Below, one piece after another: positions 1 through 9,517 of a DNA stretch of 58,929 bases. The notes beneath the pieces were generated by a model. That model saw only the letters and a list, made by a program, of their open reading frames with translations, searched no databases and was not told where the DNA came from. The DNA is from Elioraea sp. (GTDB lineage Bacteria > Pseudomonadota > Alphaproteobacteria > Acetobacterales > Acetobacteraceae): the NCBI RefSeq assembly GCF_022842375.1, contig NZ_JALHPR010000028.1:1-58929 (forward strand), read 5' to 3'. Within the stretch, counting starts at the first letter, position 1, and every line of letters begins with the position of its first letter. The position numbers and the translations under genes were made by a program.

Positions 1-1688
1 GCGCGCGGCGTGCCCGAGCGTGCGGCGGCGGCGAGCCGTGCTGCTGCCTCGCCGTTGCCGGGCTCGCGCGCCAGCACCTCGGCGAACAGGCGATCAACCT
101 CGTCGCCGTTGCCCTGCATCGCGGCGACCCGGGCGAGGCCAAGCCGTGCGCGCACGCTTTCGGGGTGGTTGCGCAGCACCGCCTCGAAGGTGCTGCGGGC
201 GCCGGGAAGGTCGACGCGCACGAGGCGGATCGTGCCGTCGATGATGCCGGCGAGCTCGCCATCGCGCTGCGCCGCCGGCACCTTCTCGAGCTCGCGCGAC
301 GCAACGGCAAGGTCGCCCCTGGCCAGGGCCGCGGCGGACAGGATCTGCTGCATGTTCGTCTGGCTCGGGTCGCGCCGCAGCACCGCTTCCGCCGCCTCCG
401 TCGCCCCGGCCGGGTCGCCCGCCGCAAGCCGTGCGGTCGCCAGCCGCGATTGCAATCCGACATTGTCGGGCGCCAGGGCTGCCGCCTTGCCGAAGGCCTC
501 GGCCGCATCGCGGGCACGGCCAGAGGCGAGGTGGGCACGGCCGAGCATGTCGAGTGCCTCGGCATCGGCGGCACCGCGCGTGGCCAGGCGGTCGAGCGTT
601 CCGGCGGCGGCATCCGGCCTGCCCGCCGCCATCTCGAGGGCAGCGAGCATCTTCGCCCCGCGCGGGTCCTCCGGCCGGCGCGCGACGTGCCGGCGTGCCG
701 CATCCTCGGCCTGCTCCATCTGGCCGAGGCCCTGCTTCACGGTGGCGAGCAGCAGCAGGCCATCGGCGAAGTTCACGAGGCCGCTGCCGAGCCGCTGGAG
801 GATCACGTCGGCCGGCTGCCACTCCTGCGCGCGGACGTGCAGCATCGCGCGGAGGAACTGGGCGGTCGTCGTTCCGGGGGCGATGCGCAGCGCGGCCTCG
901 ACATCGCGCACCGCCTCGGCGTCCTGGCCGAGGCGCATGTGCGCGTCGGCGCGGCGGGTGCGGCCGATGACGTTGCCCGGCATCACCTCGATCAGCTTCG
1001 TGAAGGTCGCGATCGCGCCCCGCACGTCGGCGCGCTCGAATTGCAGCGTGCCCTTGCGCAGCAGCGCCTCCGTGTTGTTCGCATCGACAGCAAGCGCGCG
1101 GTCAAGCGCTGCCTCCGCCGCCGGCCTGTCGTTGCCGGCGAGTGCGAGGACGGCGGCGGCAATCTGCACCTGTGCGGTGTTCGGCGCGACGGAGACGGCG
1201 CGTGCGATCGAGGCGCGCGCATCGTCGCGCCGGTCGAGGCCGAGCTGGGCGAGGCCGCGGCCGGCCAGCACGTGGCCGGCGAGCGCAGGCGGCGCATTCG
1301 CGTCAGGCTCGGGGAAGTCGCGCAGCACGTCCTGGAACCGGCCGCGGCCGAGATAGGCGCGCAGCAGCAAGGCGGTGCCGGCCGCGCGGTCATACCCACG
1401 CTCGAGCGCTGCCTGGGCTTCCTTCTCCGCCGTGTCGGTGTCGCCGACATCGAGGCTCGCCTGCGCCAGCGCGGCGCGCAGCGCGGCCGAATTCTGGTCG
1501 TTCCTCACGGCGTTGCGGTACTCGATCTGCGCGGCGCGCAGGTCGCCGCGCGCCTGCGCGGCACGCGCCCGATCGACCGAGGCGTGGCCGGGGCCGGCCG
1601 AGAGCATCAGCGCCGCGGCGGCGGCGAGCAGGCCGATCCGGAACCGGCCCTGGTGTCGTGGCGTGGGTGACTGGATGTCGGTGCGCAT
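1..1688 (-). CDS. prsT: XrtA/PEP-CTERM system TPR-repeat protein PrsT (3' end outside window)
   Basis: This reading frame is open from an ATG at 1688 to the window edge, so the C-terminus is missing; 562 codons are visible. The protein opens with a basic stretch and a hydrophobic signal-like segment (about residues 17-36, ending near GHA). After that it is a chain of degenerate tetratricopeptide helices rich in Ala, Leu, Arg and Glu, with recurring units such as ALxxxPxNxxA. A strong ribosome site (GGAGGACA) lies just before the ATG, 13 bp after the prsR stop, so the gene is the last of a prsK-prsR-prsT operon. Long periplasmic TPR proteins of this kind accompany PrsK/PrsR in XrtA systems; their exact job is not settled, and scaffolding of EPS or cargo export is usually assumed. 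The assignment rests on architecture plus position. Confidence 0.88.
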   Translation of the reverse strand, partial: MRTDIQSPTPRHQGRFRIGLLAAAAALMLSAGPGHASVDRARAAQARGDLRAAQIEYRNAVRNDQNSAALRAALAQASLDVGDTDTAEKEAQAALERGYDRAAGTALLLRAYLGRGRFQDVLRDFPEPDANAPPALAGHVLAGRGLAQLGLDRRDDARASIARAVSVAPNTAQVQIAAAVLALAGNDRPAAEAALDRALAVDANNTEALLRKGTLQFERADVRGAIATFTKLIEVMPGNVIGRTRRADAHMRLGQDAEAVRDVEAALRIAPGTTTAQFLRAMLHVRAQEWQPADVILQRLGSGLVNFADGLLLLATVKQGLGQMEQAEDAARRHVARRPEDPRGAKMLAALEMAAGRPDAAAGTLDRLATRGAADAEALDMLGRAHLASGRARDAAEAFGKAAALAPDNVGLQSRLATARLAAGDPAGATEAAEAVLRRDPSQTNMQQILSAAALARGDLAVASRELEKVPAAQRDGELAGIIDGTIRLVRVDLPGARSTFEAVLRNHPESVRARLGLARVAAMQGNGDEVDRLFAEVLAREPGNGEAAARLAAAARSGTPR

Positions 1689-1701
1689 GGAATGTCCTCC
1701 G

Positions 1702-3174
1702 CTAGACCGCGTCGAGCGTCGCATCGTGGGGTGGGGCATCATCAGGACCATGCTCGCCTGGGGTTTCCGTGCCGTGGCGATGCGTCGCCATGCCGTGGGT
1801 TTCGAGCAGACCATAGAGTGTCGGACGGCTGACGCCGAGCAGGCGCGCGGCAGCGGAGATGCTGCCCTTGGCCTGGCCGAGCGCACGCTCGAGGAGATCG
1901 CGCTCGACCCTGAGGCGGGCGGTGCGGAGATCGAGGCCGCCCTCGTCCGCCCCCCCAGCTGCCACTCCCTTTCCCTCGGCGTGGCGCACGGCGGCAGCCG
2001 GCGGCGTTAGCTCGAGATCCTCCGCCGTCACCAGCGGGCCATCGGCCATCAGCACCGCGCGGCGAACGCGATTCTGCAACTCGCGCACGTTGCCGGGCCA
2101 GGCATGCGTCGTCATGGCAGCGATCGCCCCGGCATCGAAGCCGCGGTTCTTGCGCCCAAGGCTCATGCTCTCGCGCGCCAGGAACCAGCGCCCGAGCAGC
2201 ATCACGTCCTCGCCACGCTCGCGCAGCGGCGGGATGCGCACCGTCACGCCATTGAGGCGATAGAGTAGGTCGCCGCGGAACCGGCCTTCGCCGGCCTGCG
2301 CCTCGAGCGGCTGGTTGGTGGCGGAGACGACGCGCACATCGACGCGGATCGCACTTCGCCCGCCGACGCGCTCGAACGTCTGGTCCTGGAGAAAGCGCAG
2401 CAGCTTGGCCTGGAGCGAGGGCGGCAGGTCGCCGATCTCGTCGAGGAAGAGCGTGCCGCCGTTGGCCGCCTCGATCCGCCCGATCACCTGGCGCACCGCG
2501 CCGGTGAAGGCACCCTTCTCGTGGCCGAACAGCTCGCTTTCCAGCAGCGTCTCGGGGATCGCGGCGCAGTTGATCGCGACGAACTCCTTCTTGGCGCGCG
2601 GGCCCATCTCGTGCAGGGCGCGGGCGAGCGCTTCCTTGCCCGTGCCGCTATCGCCGAGCAGCAGCACCGGCACCGAGACGGAGGCGAGCCGCTCGACCGT
2701 GCGGCAGACCTTCAACATCCCATCGTCGCCGGTGACGATGTCGCGCACCGGCGAGGGGCGCGGTGCCGCGGCGAGGCGGAGGTTCTCCTCCTCGAGTTCG
2801 CGGAGCCTGAGCGCGCGGTCGAGCACGGTGCGCAGCACCGCGAGATCGGCCGGCTTCGGGCAGAAATCATAGGCGCCGAGCGCGATGGCGCGCAGCGCGT
2901 TCTCGCGCTGGTCCTGGCCCGAGGAGACGATCACGGGAAGCATCGGCGCGATGCGGCGCAGGCGCTCGAGCGTCGCGAACCCCTCGCTCACGCCCTCGGC
3001 ATCGGGCGGCAGGCCGAGGTCGAGCAGCGCGACAGCGGGCTCCTCGCGCGTGGCGGCGGCTTCCGCTTCCGCCCTGTCATTGGCGATCACCACGCGCCAG
3101 CCGGCGAAGCTCCACCGGTACTGCGCGCAGAGCGCGGCATCATCCTCGATCACCAAAAGCTTTGGCTTGCTCAT
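1702..3174 (-). CDS. prsR: PEP-CTERM system sigma-54-dependent response regulator PrsR
   Basis: A 490-residue NtrC-type activator. Residues 1-120 form a receiver domain with the acidic pair at 11-12 and the phosphoacceptor Asp at 52. The central AAA+ domain has Walker A (GDSGTGKE, 174-181), the sigma-54 contact loop GAFTGA (221-226) and Walker B (TLFLDE, 241-246). A Fis-type helix-turn-helix follows near the C-terminus ([20 protein letters not shown]). Its start overlaps the prsK stop by 4 bp, so the pair is translationally coupled. In characterised XrtA bacteria PrsR works with RpoN to turn on PEP-CTERM genes. Here that fits well, since the cargo genes at 16.8-23.3 kb and 57.5-58.3 kb carry sigma-54 promoters with a shared upstream motif, the likely PrsR site (inference). 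Confidence 0.95.
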   Translation of the reverse strand: MSKPKLLVIEDDAALCAQYRWSFAGWRVVIANDRAEAEAAATREEPAVALLDLGLPPDAEGVSEGFATLERLRRIAPMLPVIVSSGQDQRENALRAIALGAYDFCPKPADLAVLRTVLDRALRLRELEEENLRLAAAPRPSPVRDIVTGDDGMLKVCRTVERLASVSVPVLLLGDSGTGKEALARALHEMGPRAKKEFVAINCAAIPETLLESELFGHEKGAFTGAVRQVIGRIEAANGGTLFLDEIGDLPPSLQAKLLRFLQDQTFERVGGRSAIRVDVRVVSATNQPLEAQAGEGRFRGDLLYRLNGVTVRIPPLRERGEDVMLLGRWFLARESMSLGRKNRGFDAGAIAAMTTHAWPGNVRELQNRVRRAVLMADGPLVTAEDLELTPPAAAVRHAEGKGVAAGGADEGGLDLRTARLRVERDLLERALGQAKGSISAAARLLGVSRPTLYGLLETHGMATHRHGTETPGEHGPDDAPPHDATLDAV

Positions 3175-5336
3175 GCGCGAAGCCTCTCTTGTGGCGTTCC
3201 TTCATGCGGTGGCCCTGAAGCCGTCGTGACGCTCGCCGGCGGCAGCCACAGCCGCATTGTAGTCCCTGCGCCCGGGCTGGTCAGCACCGACAATTCGCCC
3301 CCCACCTCGCGCAGCAGTTCGCGGGCCTGCCAGGCGCCGATGCCGCTGCCCTGCGGCTTGGAGGTGGCGAGCGGGCGGAACAGCTGGTCCCGCACGAATT
3401 CCGGGCTCATGCCGGGCCCCTGGTCGGTGATGTCGATTGCGATCCGCCCGTCCTGCCGCCTGACCGCGAGCGACACCGCGACACCGGGGGACGAGGCCTC
3501 GATCGCATTGTCGAGCAGATGCGTCACGGCGGCGTCGAACCGTGTGGCGTCGATCGCCGCGGCACCCACGCCCTCGGCGGCGGGCGCGATCACGATCGGG
3601 TGCGCGCGTCCCGCTGTCAGCGTGGCGAGCCTGGCGACGGGGTCGATCGTCTCCGCCGGCGCGGGCGTCGGCAGCGGTGCAGCGGCCTGGCGTGGCGCGC
3701 CCGTCTCCGCCTCGGGCTGGCGAAGCCTGGCGATCAGCGCATTGATCCGCTCGGCCGAGGCACGCACGGTCAGAAGCATGTCGCGCTGGAACTCCGGGTC
3801 GGCGATGTTGTCCTCGGCGTTGGCGAGAAGCAGCGACAACTGGCTCGACACCGTCTTGACGTCGTGGGCGACGAAGGCGAAGCGCTTGGCGTAGTCCTGC
3901 AGCTGGCGCTGGTCGACCAGCCGTTCGGCCGCGCGCCGCTCGGCGAGGAACATCGCCACCTCCTGGCCGAGGGTGCGGAGCAGGTCGAACGTCTCGACAT
4001 CGAGCGGAAAGGCGGCACGCGGGGTGCCGAGCAGCACGACGCCGACCAGCCCTTCGCGGTCGTGCAGCAGCGGCACGGCAAGCCAAAGCCGGCCGAATGC
4101 CTGGCCGAGGCCAAGGTCGTTCAGCGCCGCGTCGTCGACCTCTGCCATGCTGCCCTCGAGCAGCGCGACCCAGTTGCCGCCCCTGAGCGAGAGGATGAGC
4201 GGATGGGCGGCCGGCAGCGCCAGGGTCGGCCGCTGAGGCATGTTCCACGCCCCGGCCCAGACATAGCGCGGCGTGGCGGCCGCCCCTGCCTCGGCGCCCT
4301 CGAGCGGATCGCGCAGCAGGAGCGTGCCGGCAGGGCTGTCGGCAGGGTCGGCGATGGCGCGGATCGCGCGCACCGGCGCCTCGACGCCTTCCTCGCCGGC
4401 CGAGAGCGTGTCGACGCAGCGGAGCCACTCGCGGCGATAGTCGTAGCGGGCGGCGAAGAAGTGATCGACCACGAGGCGGCGGACGCGCGAGCGCGCCGTC
4501 TGCGAGGCGGCAGCGACCGCAAGCCCCATGAGCACGGCGGCGCCGAGGCTGATCTGGACGGCACGGCTCCAGTCGGCGCCGAGCTGGCGCAGCATCTCGC
4601 CGGCGGCGCCGATTCCGAGGAGGAATGTTCCAGCGACGACAAGTGTCGCGCCATGGAAGGCGACATCGCGCGACAGCTGGATCGGGCGCCTGAGCCGCCG
4701 CCCGCGCCCGGCCGCGATCGCGAACAGCGGCATCGCCAGCGCGGTCAGCACCGCGCGGGCATCGAGCATCGCCGGCGAGAAGCTGCGCCCGAGCACTGCA
4801 TCGGCATAGAGCAGGATATCGATGATCGAGACCGAGCCGAGCGCGATGCAGGGCAGGTTCACATGCCATCGCGCGGCTTCGTCGGCATTGCGGTAGAGGT
4901 TCTCGGCCAGCAGCACGGTCGCGACCGCGAGGCCGAGGCGCGCGAGCAGCGCCGGCGAGCCGAGCGAGGGCACCACGATCGCCTGCGTCAGCCCTGGCAC
5001 CAGGGAGATGAGCGCCGCCGCGGCAAGCACCCCGCCGCCGATCGCGAAGCGGGTGACGGGCGCGGCCATCCGCGCCCCGCCGGCGCGGCGGTAGAGCAGC
5101 AGCAGCAGCACGAACCAGGCGACGCTGCGCAGCACCTCGGCGGCACCGGCCAGTCCGTCGAGCGGCGTGGCGGGGCTGGCTGCGACCAGGCCGAGCCAGA
5201 GCGCTGCCGCGATCGGCGCGGCGGCAAGCCCCGTGGCGTGTCGGCTCCCCCGCCCGGCGAGCAGGGTGACGATGCTCCATCCGAGGCAGAAGACGGCAGC
5301 GGCCGCGTGCAGCGTGAATGAGGCGAGGGGGATCAC
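3171..5336 (-). CDS. prsK: PEP-CTERM system sensor histidine kinase PrsK
   Basis: A 721-residue membrane kinase. The N-terminal part (about 1-280) is a run of hydrophobic segments typical of the multi-pass sensor region of PrsK. A GAF-like region follows (about 300-470), then the phosphoacceptor helix with the H-box AHDVKT (His491). The C-terminal HATPase has the N-box LLDNAIEAS, the G1 motif DQGPGMS and the G2 motif GSGIGAW. It is the first gene of the prsK-prsR-prsT operon and overlaps prsR by 4 bp. The ligand is unknown. The overall plan, a long multi-TM sensor beside a sigma-54 activator and a large TPR protein, is characteristic of the XrtA accessory set rather than of NtrB or ZraS kinases. 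Confidence 0.93.
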   Translation of the reverse strand: MIPLASFTLHAAAAVFCLGWSIVTLLAGRGSRHATGLAAAPIAAALWLGLVAASPATPLDGLAGAAEVLRSVAWFVLLLLLYRRAGGARMAAPVTRFAIGGGVLAAAALISLVPGLTQAIVVPSLGSPALLARLGLAVATVLLAENLYRNADEAARWHVNLPCIALGSVSIIDILLYADAVLGRSFSPAMLDARAVLTALAMPLFAIAAGRGRRLRRPIQLSRDVAFHGATLVVAGTFLLGIGAAGEMLRQLGADWSRAVQISLGAAVLMGLAVAAASQTARSRVRRLVVDHFFAARYDYRREWLRCVDTLSAGEEGVEAPVRAIRAIADPADSPAGTLLLRDPLEGAEAGAAATPRYVWAGAWNMPQRPTLALPAAHPLILSLRGGNWVALLEGSMAEVDDAALNDLGLGQAFGRLWLAVPLLHDREGLVGVVLLGTPRAAFPLDVETFDLLRTLGQEVAMFLAERRAAERLVDQRQLQDYAKRFAFVAHDVKTVSSQLSLLLANAEDNIADPEFQRDMLLTVRASAERINALIARLRQPEAETGAPRQAAAPLPTPAPAETIDPVARLATLTAGRAHPIVIAPAAEGVGAAAIDATRFDAAVTHLLDNAIEASSPGVAVSLAVRRQDGRIAIDITDQGPGMSPEFVRDQLFRPLATSKPQGSGIGAWQARELLREVGGELSVLTSPGAGTTMRLWLPPASVTTASGPPHEGTPQERLRA

Positions 5337-5361
5337 ATCGCCGGCGCGGTCGCCTCCGCGG

Positions 5362-6711
5362 CTACCGCGACCCTTCCTGGAACAGCACCACGCGCACCGT
5401 CGCGACCAGGATCAGCAGATCGAGGAACAGCGAGCGGTGCTTCACGTAATAGAGGTCATAGGCGAGCTTCATCCGCGCATCATCGACGGAAGCTCCGTAC
5501 GGATAGTTAACCTGGGCCCATCCCGTGATGCCGGGGCGCACGCTGTCGCGGTCCTGGTAGTGCGGGATGGCGCGCGAGAGCTGCTCGACGAAGGCCGGGC
5601 GCTCCGGGCGCGGCCCCACCAGCGCCATGTCGCCGCGGAGCACGTTGATCGCCTGCGGGATCTCGTCGATCCGGGTAAGCCGGATGAAGCGGCCGACGCG
5701 CGTCACGCGGTCATCCCGCGTGGTAGCCCAGCGGGGCGTGCCGGGCGCCTCGGCGTCGGCGCGCATGGAGCGGAACTTCAGCAGGGTGAACACCTGCCCG
5801 TTCCGGCCCACCCGCTCCTGGCGGTAGAGGACGGGGCCGGGGCTGTCGAGGCGGATCGCGAGCGCGGTCAGCAGCAGGAGAGGCAGGGTAAGGACGAGCA
5901 GCGCCAGGCTGCCCGCAATGTCGATGCCGCGGCGGAGCATTTCCTGCACACCGGCGGCGCGGCCTGCCGGCAGCGCCTCGAGCCAGCCGGGCGCGAGCAG
6001 CGACAGGTCGACGCGGTTGCTGCGCTGCTCGGCGAATTCCGCGGCGCTGAGCACGCGCAGCCCGGCACGCTGCCAGCCGATCCGGCGGGCCGCGGGCACC
6101 GCCTCGGGATCGGCGACCACCACGGTGCGGACGCGCGCCGCCCTGAGCGCCTCGGGGGCAAGGCCCGGGCCATCGATCGCTGTGAGCGGTGCGTCGAGCG
6201 CGAGTTCGAACGGCTCGCCCGCCTCGGCGAAAAGCTCGACCGGGGCCGTGCCATCGGGGGCACGGAGCATGGCAATGCGGTGACGCAGCAGGCCCTGCCG
6301 GGCGGCGGCCGCGAAGGCGAGGTGCGTCGCCATGATCGCAGCGACGAGGCCGCCGAGCACGATGCCGAGGGCACTCCAGTGCGCCGCACCATCGATCCCT
6401 GGCGCGAGCACCATGAGAACCGCCTGGGCGACGAGGAAGAGCAGCCCCGCGGTGACGGCGCAGCCGAGCAGGAAACGGCCCAGGCGGTGCCAGGCATCGG
6501 TCTGGTAGAGGCCGGAGGCGCCGGCAACGAGGCTTGCCGAGACGGCGAGAACGGCAGCGCAGGCGATGCCATTGGCGAAGGTGACCGGGGGCATGCCCAT
6601 GCCCATGCCGAGGCGAAGCAGCGCGTAGACCGTCAGGAAGCAGACGATCGTCTCGACAAGGTAAAGGAGAATGGTTTGCGAGCGCACGCTGTGACCGAAC
6701 AGCTTCGTCAT
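5362..6711 (-). CDS. XrtA-associated polyprenyl-phosphate sugar-1-phosphate transferase (EpsB type)
   Basis: Predicted initiating transferase of EPS synthesis: it moves a sugar-1-phosphate from a nucleotide sugar to undecaprenyl phosphate at the inner membrane. The 449-residue form starts at MTKLFGHS; a longer frame to 6780 adds 23 unlikely residues, so the inner ATG at 6711 was chosen. About four N-terminal membrane segments are followed by a Rossmann-like middle region. The catalytic C-terminal domain has the family signatures LKFRSMRADAE, RLTRIDEIPQ, GDMALVGPRPERP, RPGITGWAQV and DLYYVKHRS. These match the bacterial sugar transferase family in the EpsB_2 branch linked to exosortase A. It lies just upstream of prsK on the same strand and is divergent from the EPS export operon. 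Confidence 0.92.
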   Translation of the reverse strand: MTKLFGHSVRSQTILLYLVETIVCFLTVYALLRLGMGMGMPPVTFANGIACAAVLAVSASLVAGASGLYQTDAWHRLGRFLLGCAVTAGLLFLVAQAVLMVLAPGIDGAAHWSALGIVLGGLVAAIMATHLAFAAAARQGLLRHRIAMLRAPDGTAPVELFAEAGEPFELALDAPLTAIDGPGLAPEALRAARVRTVVVADPEAVPAARRIGWQRAGLRVLSAAEFAEQRSNRVDLSLLAPGWLEALPAGRAAGVQEMLRRGIDIAGSLALLVLTLPLLLLTALAIRLDSPGPVLYRQERVGRNGQVFTLLKFRSMRADAEAPGTPRWATTRDDRVTRVGRFIRLTRIDEIPQAINVLRGDMALVGPRPERPAFVEQLSRAIPHYQDRDSVRPGITGWAQVNYPYGASVDDARMKLAYDLYYVKHRSLFLDLLILVATVRVVLFQEGSR

Positions 6712-7315
6712 GGGTGTGCCCCCGATAAATCCAGCCCCGCCCCGTGCCTCGCCTGAGCCGGGGGGGTGCCGGCATCCCATCTCAACGGTTTAAACACCAA
6801 GTCGCATACGGCTGTCCATCCCAATAATTAATGAAGTGTGTACTTATTGATCATCATCAAGCGCTTCTCGTGCGTCATTCCTCTGTCTGTGGCGCCATCG
6901 TCGCCCGCCCGGGCTGGGTTTCCAAAAACGCAACCATTCTCTGGCGTAATCAGGGCGTGGATGCGATGCATGGTTGCGCACTGACTCTGCGAATCAGGCA
7001 TTTCGATGAAAACGTGACGCTTGATATCGATCGGCGGGTGAAATCTCTAAAATTGAATGTCTGCTTTGGAATCCTGTTGTCGTTGGCTGGCCGCCACTGT
7101 TATGAACAGGCTCCTCGGAAAAAATGTCCCGAGGTTCGGTCTGTTGGTCCCGGGCCATGTCGGCCCATGGGCCGAGCGGTGATCGGGAGGAGAGCGGGCC
7201 CGTTTGGGGCGCGGCCGCGTCGCGGCGCCTTCGATGGGTCCGGATCGAACCGCCCGGCATGCAAGGTGGGATGTGTCGGATGGACAATGGCAATGGTCTC
7301 GAAACCCGAGGGACA
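6712..7315. other. Divergent intergenic region between EPS operons
   Basis: About 600 bp separate the minus-strand sugar transferase from the plus-strand EPS export gene. The stretch around 6785-6860 is clearly more AT-rich than its neighbours (for example CAATAATTAATGAAG) and probably carries the promoters. No copy of the 17-bp PEP-CTERM motif and no good -24/-12 element is seen, so the EPS synthesis genes are probably not controlled like the cargo genes. Open frames crossing it look like chance frames in GC-rich DNA. A small hairpin (CTCGG/CCGAG around 7112-7134) is the only structure noted. Confidence 0.5.
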
Positions 7316-7948
7316 ATGAACGTGGTGAAGGTTCGCCTGCGACGCATCATCGCCGCAAGTGCCGTGCTCGCCGTCCTGGCCGGCTGCTCGGGCGGCGAAC
7401 CGCCGCCCCAGTCAGTGCCGCTGACGGGATCGCGCGCCCCAGACTATGTCATCGGCCCGGGCGACACGCTGCGCGTCGATGTCTACCGCATGCCGGAGCT
7501 GAGTGCTGCGCTGCCCGTGCGGCCCGATGGGCGGATGTCGCTGCCGCTCGTCCCCGACATCGATGTCGCCGGCAAGACGCCGACCGAGCTTGCCAAGGAC
7601 ATCGAGACGAGGCTGCGCGCCTATGTGCGCGAACCCACCGTCTCGGTGATGGTGACTGCGTTCACCGGCATGCCCGGCAAGCAGGTGCGCATCATCGGCG
7701 AGGCCGCGCAGCCGCTCACCATCCCCTATGTCGAGGGCATGAGCGTGCTCGACGTCGTCATCCGCGCAGGCGGGCTGACGCGCTACGCCTCCGGCAACCG
7801 CGCCGAGATCATCCGCCGCGAGAACCCCGATGCGCCGGCGCAGACCATCCGCGTGCGGCTGAATGACCTGATCCGCGACGGCGACATCACGCAGGACGTG
7901 CAGATGCGCCCGGGCGACACGCTCGTGATCCCGCAGGGCTGGTTTTGA
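7316..7948 (+). CDS. XrtA system polysaccharide export lipoprotein (Wza-like)
   Basis: A 211-residue exported lipoprotein of the polysaccharide biosynthesis/export (Wza/KpsD) family. It would form or support the periplasmic/outer-membrane channel for EPS. The chosen ATG gives a signal peptide with a lipobox (VLAVLAGC, Cys24) preceded by GAGGGA; the frame is open further upstream but that extension has no signal sequence. The PES domain begins with YVIGPGDTLRVDVYR and contains VRPDGRMSLPLVPDIDVAGKT. A SLBB-type domain follows (VRIIGEAAQP, VLDVVIRAGG, RPGDTLVIP). It opens the plus-strand EPS operon and lies 24 bp before the chain-length gene. Confidence 0.92.
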   Translation: MNVVKVRLRRIIAASAVLAVLAGCSGGEPPPQSVPLTGSRAPDYVIGPGDTLRVDVYRMPELSAALPVRPDGRMSLPLVPDIDVAGKTPTELAKDIETRLRAYVREPTVSVMVTAFTGMPGKQVRIIGEAAQPLTIPYVEGMSVLDVVIRAGGLTRYASGNRAEIIRRENPDAPAQTIRVRLNDLIRDGDITQDVQMRPGDTLVIPQGWF

Positions 7949-7972
7949 TCAGATGATGCTGGTTCTGAGCCC

Positions 7973-9517
7973 ATGAACCTGAATGCCCTTGCTCGGCGCT
8001 ACGCGGCGGCAGGCTGGCGGCACCGCTGGAAGGCGCTGCTGCTGGCCTGGCTGATCTGCCTGCCGGGCTGGGCGGCCGTCTACCTGATGCCGAACCAGTT
8101 CAAGGCGAACGCACGTGTCTACGCCGACCCGGAGGCGCTCCTCGGCACCCTGCTGCGCGGGCTCGCGGTGAACAGCTCGCCCGCCACGCAGGTCGATATG
8201 CTGCAGCGCACGCTGCTGTCCCGCCCGAATCTCGAGCGCGTGATCGCCAAGACAGACCTCGACCTCCGGGTGTTCGACGCCGCCTCGCGCGAGTCGCTCC
8301 TCAACGGCCTTGCCAAGAGCATCCGCATCATCCCGCAGACGCGCCAGCTGTTCCAGATCGAGTACACCGACAGCGACCCGCGCCTCGCCTATTCAGTGGT
8401 GCAGACCGTTGTCGCGTTGTTCCTCGAATCAGCCGCGACCAGCGATCGGCAGCAGATGCGCTCTGCCAGCAACTTCCTGAACCAGCAGATCGGCGCCTAC
8501 GAGGTGCAGCTGCGCGAGGCGGAACAGCGACGCGCCGAGTTCATGGTCCGATATGTCGACATCCTTCCCTCCGCCCAGCTCGGCGGGGCGAGCAAGCTTG
8601 AGCAGGCCCGGCAGAAGGTGATCGACCTGCGCGGCCAGATGCAGGACGCAACCCTGCGCCGCGAGGTGCTGCGCCAGCAGCTCGACGCGACACCGCAGAC
8701 GATGGCCGAGGTGCAGGGCGTGACGGGCGGCGGCAACCCGCGCCTCGCAGAGGCCGAGCGTCAGCTGCGCGAGCTTCGCCTCAGCCTGACCGACCAGCAC
8801 CCGGCGGTGGTGGCGCAGCGCGCGATCATCGCCGAGATCCGTGCCGGCGGTGGCGGCAGCGCGGCGCCGGCGCCGCGCCAGCCGTCCGGCACGCAGCGGG
8901 GCGGCTTGCCCAACCCGATCTATGAACAGCTCCGCATCAGGCTCGTCGACCAGGACGGCGTGGTCGCCTCGCTCGAGCGCCAGTTGCGCGACGAGACGGC
9001 GGATGTCGAGCGTCTCGAGCGCCTGTCACGCGCCGCCCCACACGTCGCGGCCGAGATGCAGAACATCGATCGTGACTACGGCATCATCCGCAAGAACTAC
9101 GAGGAGCTGCTCGGCCGCCGCGAATCCCTCCAGCTTGCGGATGCCGCGCGCAACGAGAGCGACCGGATGCGCATCGAGGTGGTCGAGCCGCCGCTCCTGC
9201 CGACCGTGCCGGTCGGGCCGAACCGCGTGCTGTTCTCCGCCGGCGTGCTCGTGGCAGGGCTCGGCGCCGGGGCGGTGCTGGTGTTCCTGCTGATCCAGCT
9301 CGACCGTGGCTTCTACACCACGCACGATCTGCGCACGCTCGGGCTTCCGGTCCTCGGCGGGATCTCATCAGCCCTCGCGCCTAAGCGCCAGGTGGCGGCG
9401 GCGATCGTGTTCGTCGGTGGCATCGCGCTCCTGCTGGTCACGTTTGGCGCGGTGCTTGCCGGCGGGCCGACGCTTGTCGCGCGCCTGCCGGCGCTCGTGG
9501 CGAAGCTCGTCACGTGA
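7973..9517 (+). CDS. XrtA system polysaccharide chain-length determinant (Wzz-type)
   Basis: A 514-residue inner-membrane co-polymerase expected to set EPS chain length. It begins with the conserved region before the first membrane helix (WRHRWKALLLAWLICLPGWAAVYLMP, helix about 22-40). A large periplasmic coiled-coil-rich section follows, with heptad-like Glu/Arg/Leu runs (about 160-390). A second membrane helix lies near 415-440 after the Wzz proline motif (PLLPTVPVGPNR). An extra hydrophobic segment occupies about 470-500. No kinase domain is fused; the tyrosine kinase is the next gene, and its GTG start overlaps this stop by 4 bp. The split two-gene arrangement is typical of XrtA loci. Confidence 0.92.
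   Translation: MNLNALARRYAAAGWRHRWKALLLAWLICLPGWAAVYLMPNQFKANARVYADPEALLGTLLRGLAVNSSPATQVDMLQRTLLSRPNLERVIAKTDLDLRVFDAASRESLLNGLAKSIRIIPQTRQLFQIEYTDSDPRLAYSVVQTVVALFLESAATSDRQQMRSASNFLNQQIGAYEVQLREAEQRRAEFMVRYVDILPSAQLGGASKLEQARQKVIDLRGQMQDATLRREVLRQQLDATPQTMAEVQGVTGGGNPRLAEAERQLRELRLSLTDQHPAVVAQRAIIAEIRAGGGGSAAPAPRQPSGTQRGGLPNPIYEQLRIRLVDQDGVVASLERQLRDETADVERLERLSRAAPHVAAEMQNIDRDYGIIRKNYEELLGRRESLQLADAARNESDRMRIEVVEPPLLPTVPVGPNRVLFSAGVLVAGLGAGAVLVFLLIQLDRGFYTTHDLRTLGLPVLGGISSALAPKRQVAAAIVFVGGIALLLVTFGAVLAGGPTLVARLPALVAKLVT

Noticed and set aside
10-1670. Long plus-strand open frames opposite prsT
   Set aside because: They are Arg/Ser/Ala-rich shadows; the minus strand gives a coherent signal peptide plus TPR protein with a strong ribosome site.
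6831-7319. 162-codon plus-strand ORF upstream of the EPS export gene
   Set aside because: No ribosome site, no domain and it overlaps the export gene start; treated as intergenic.
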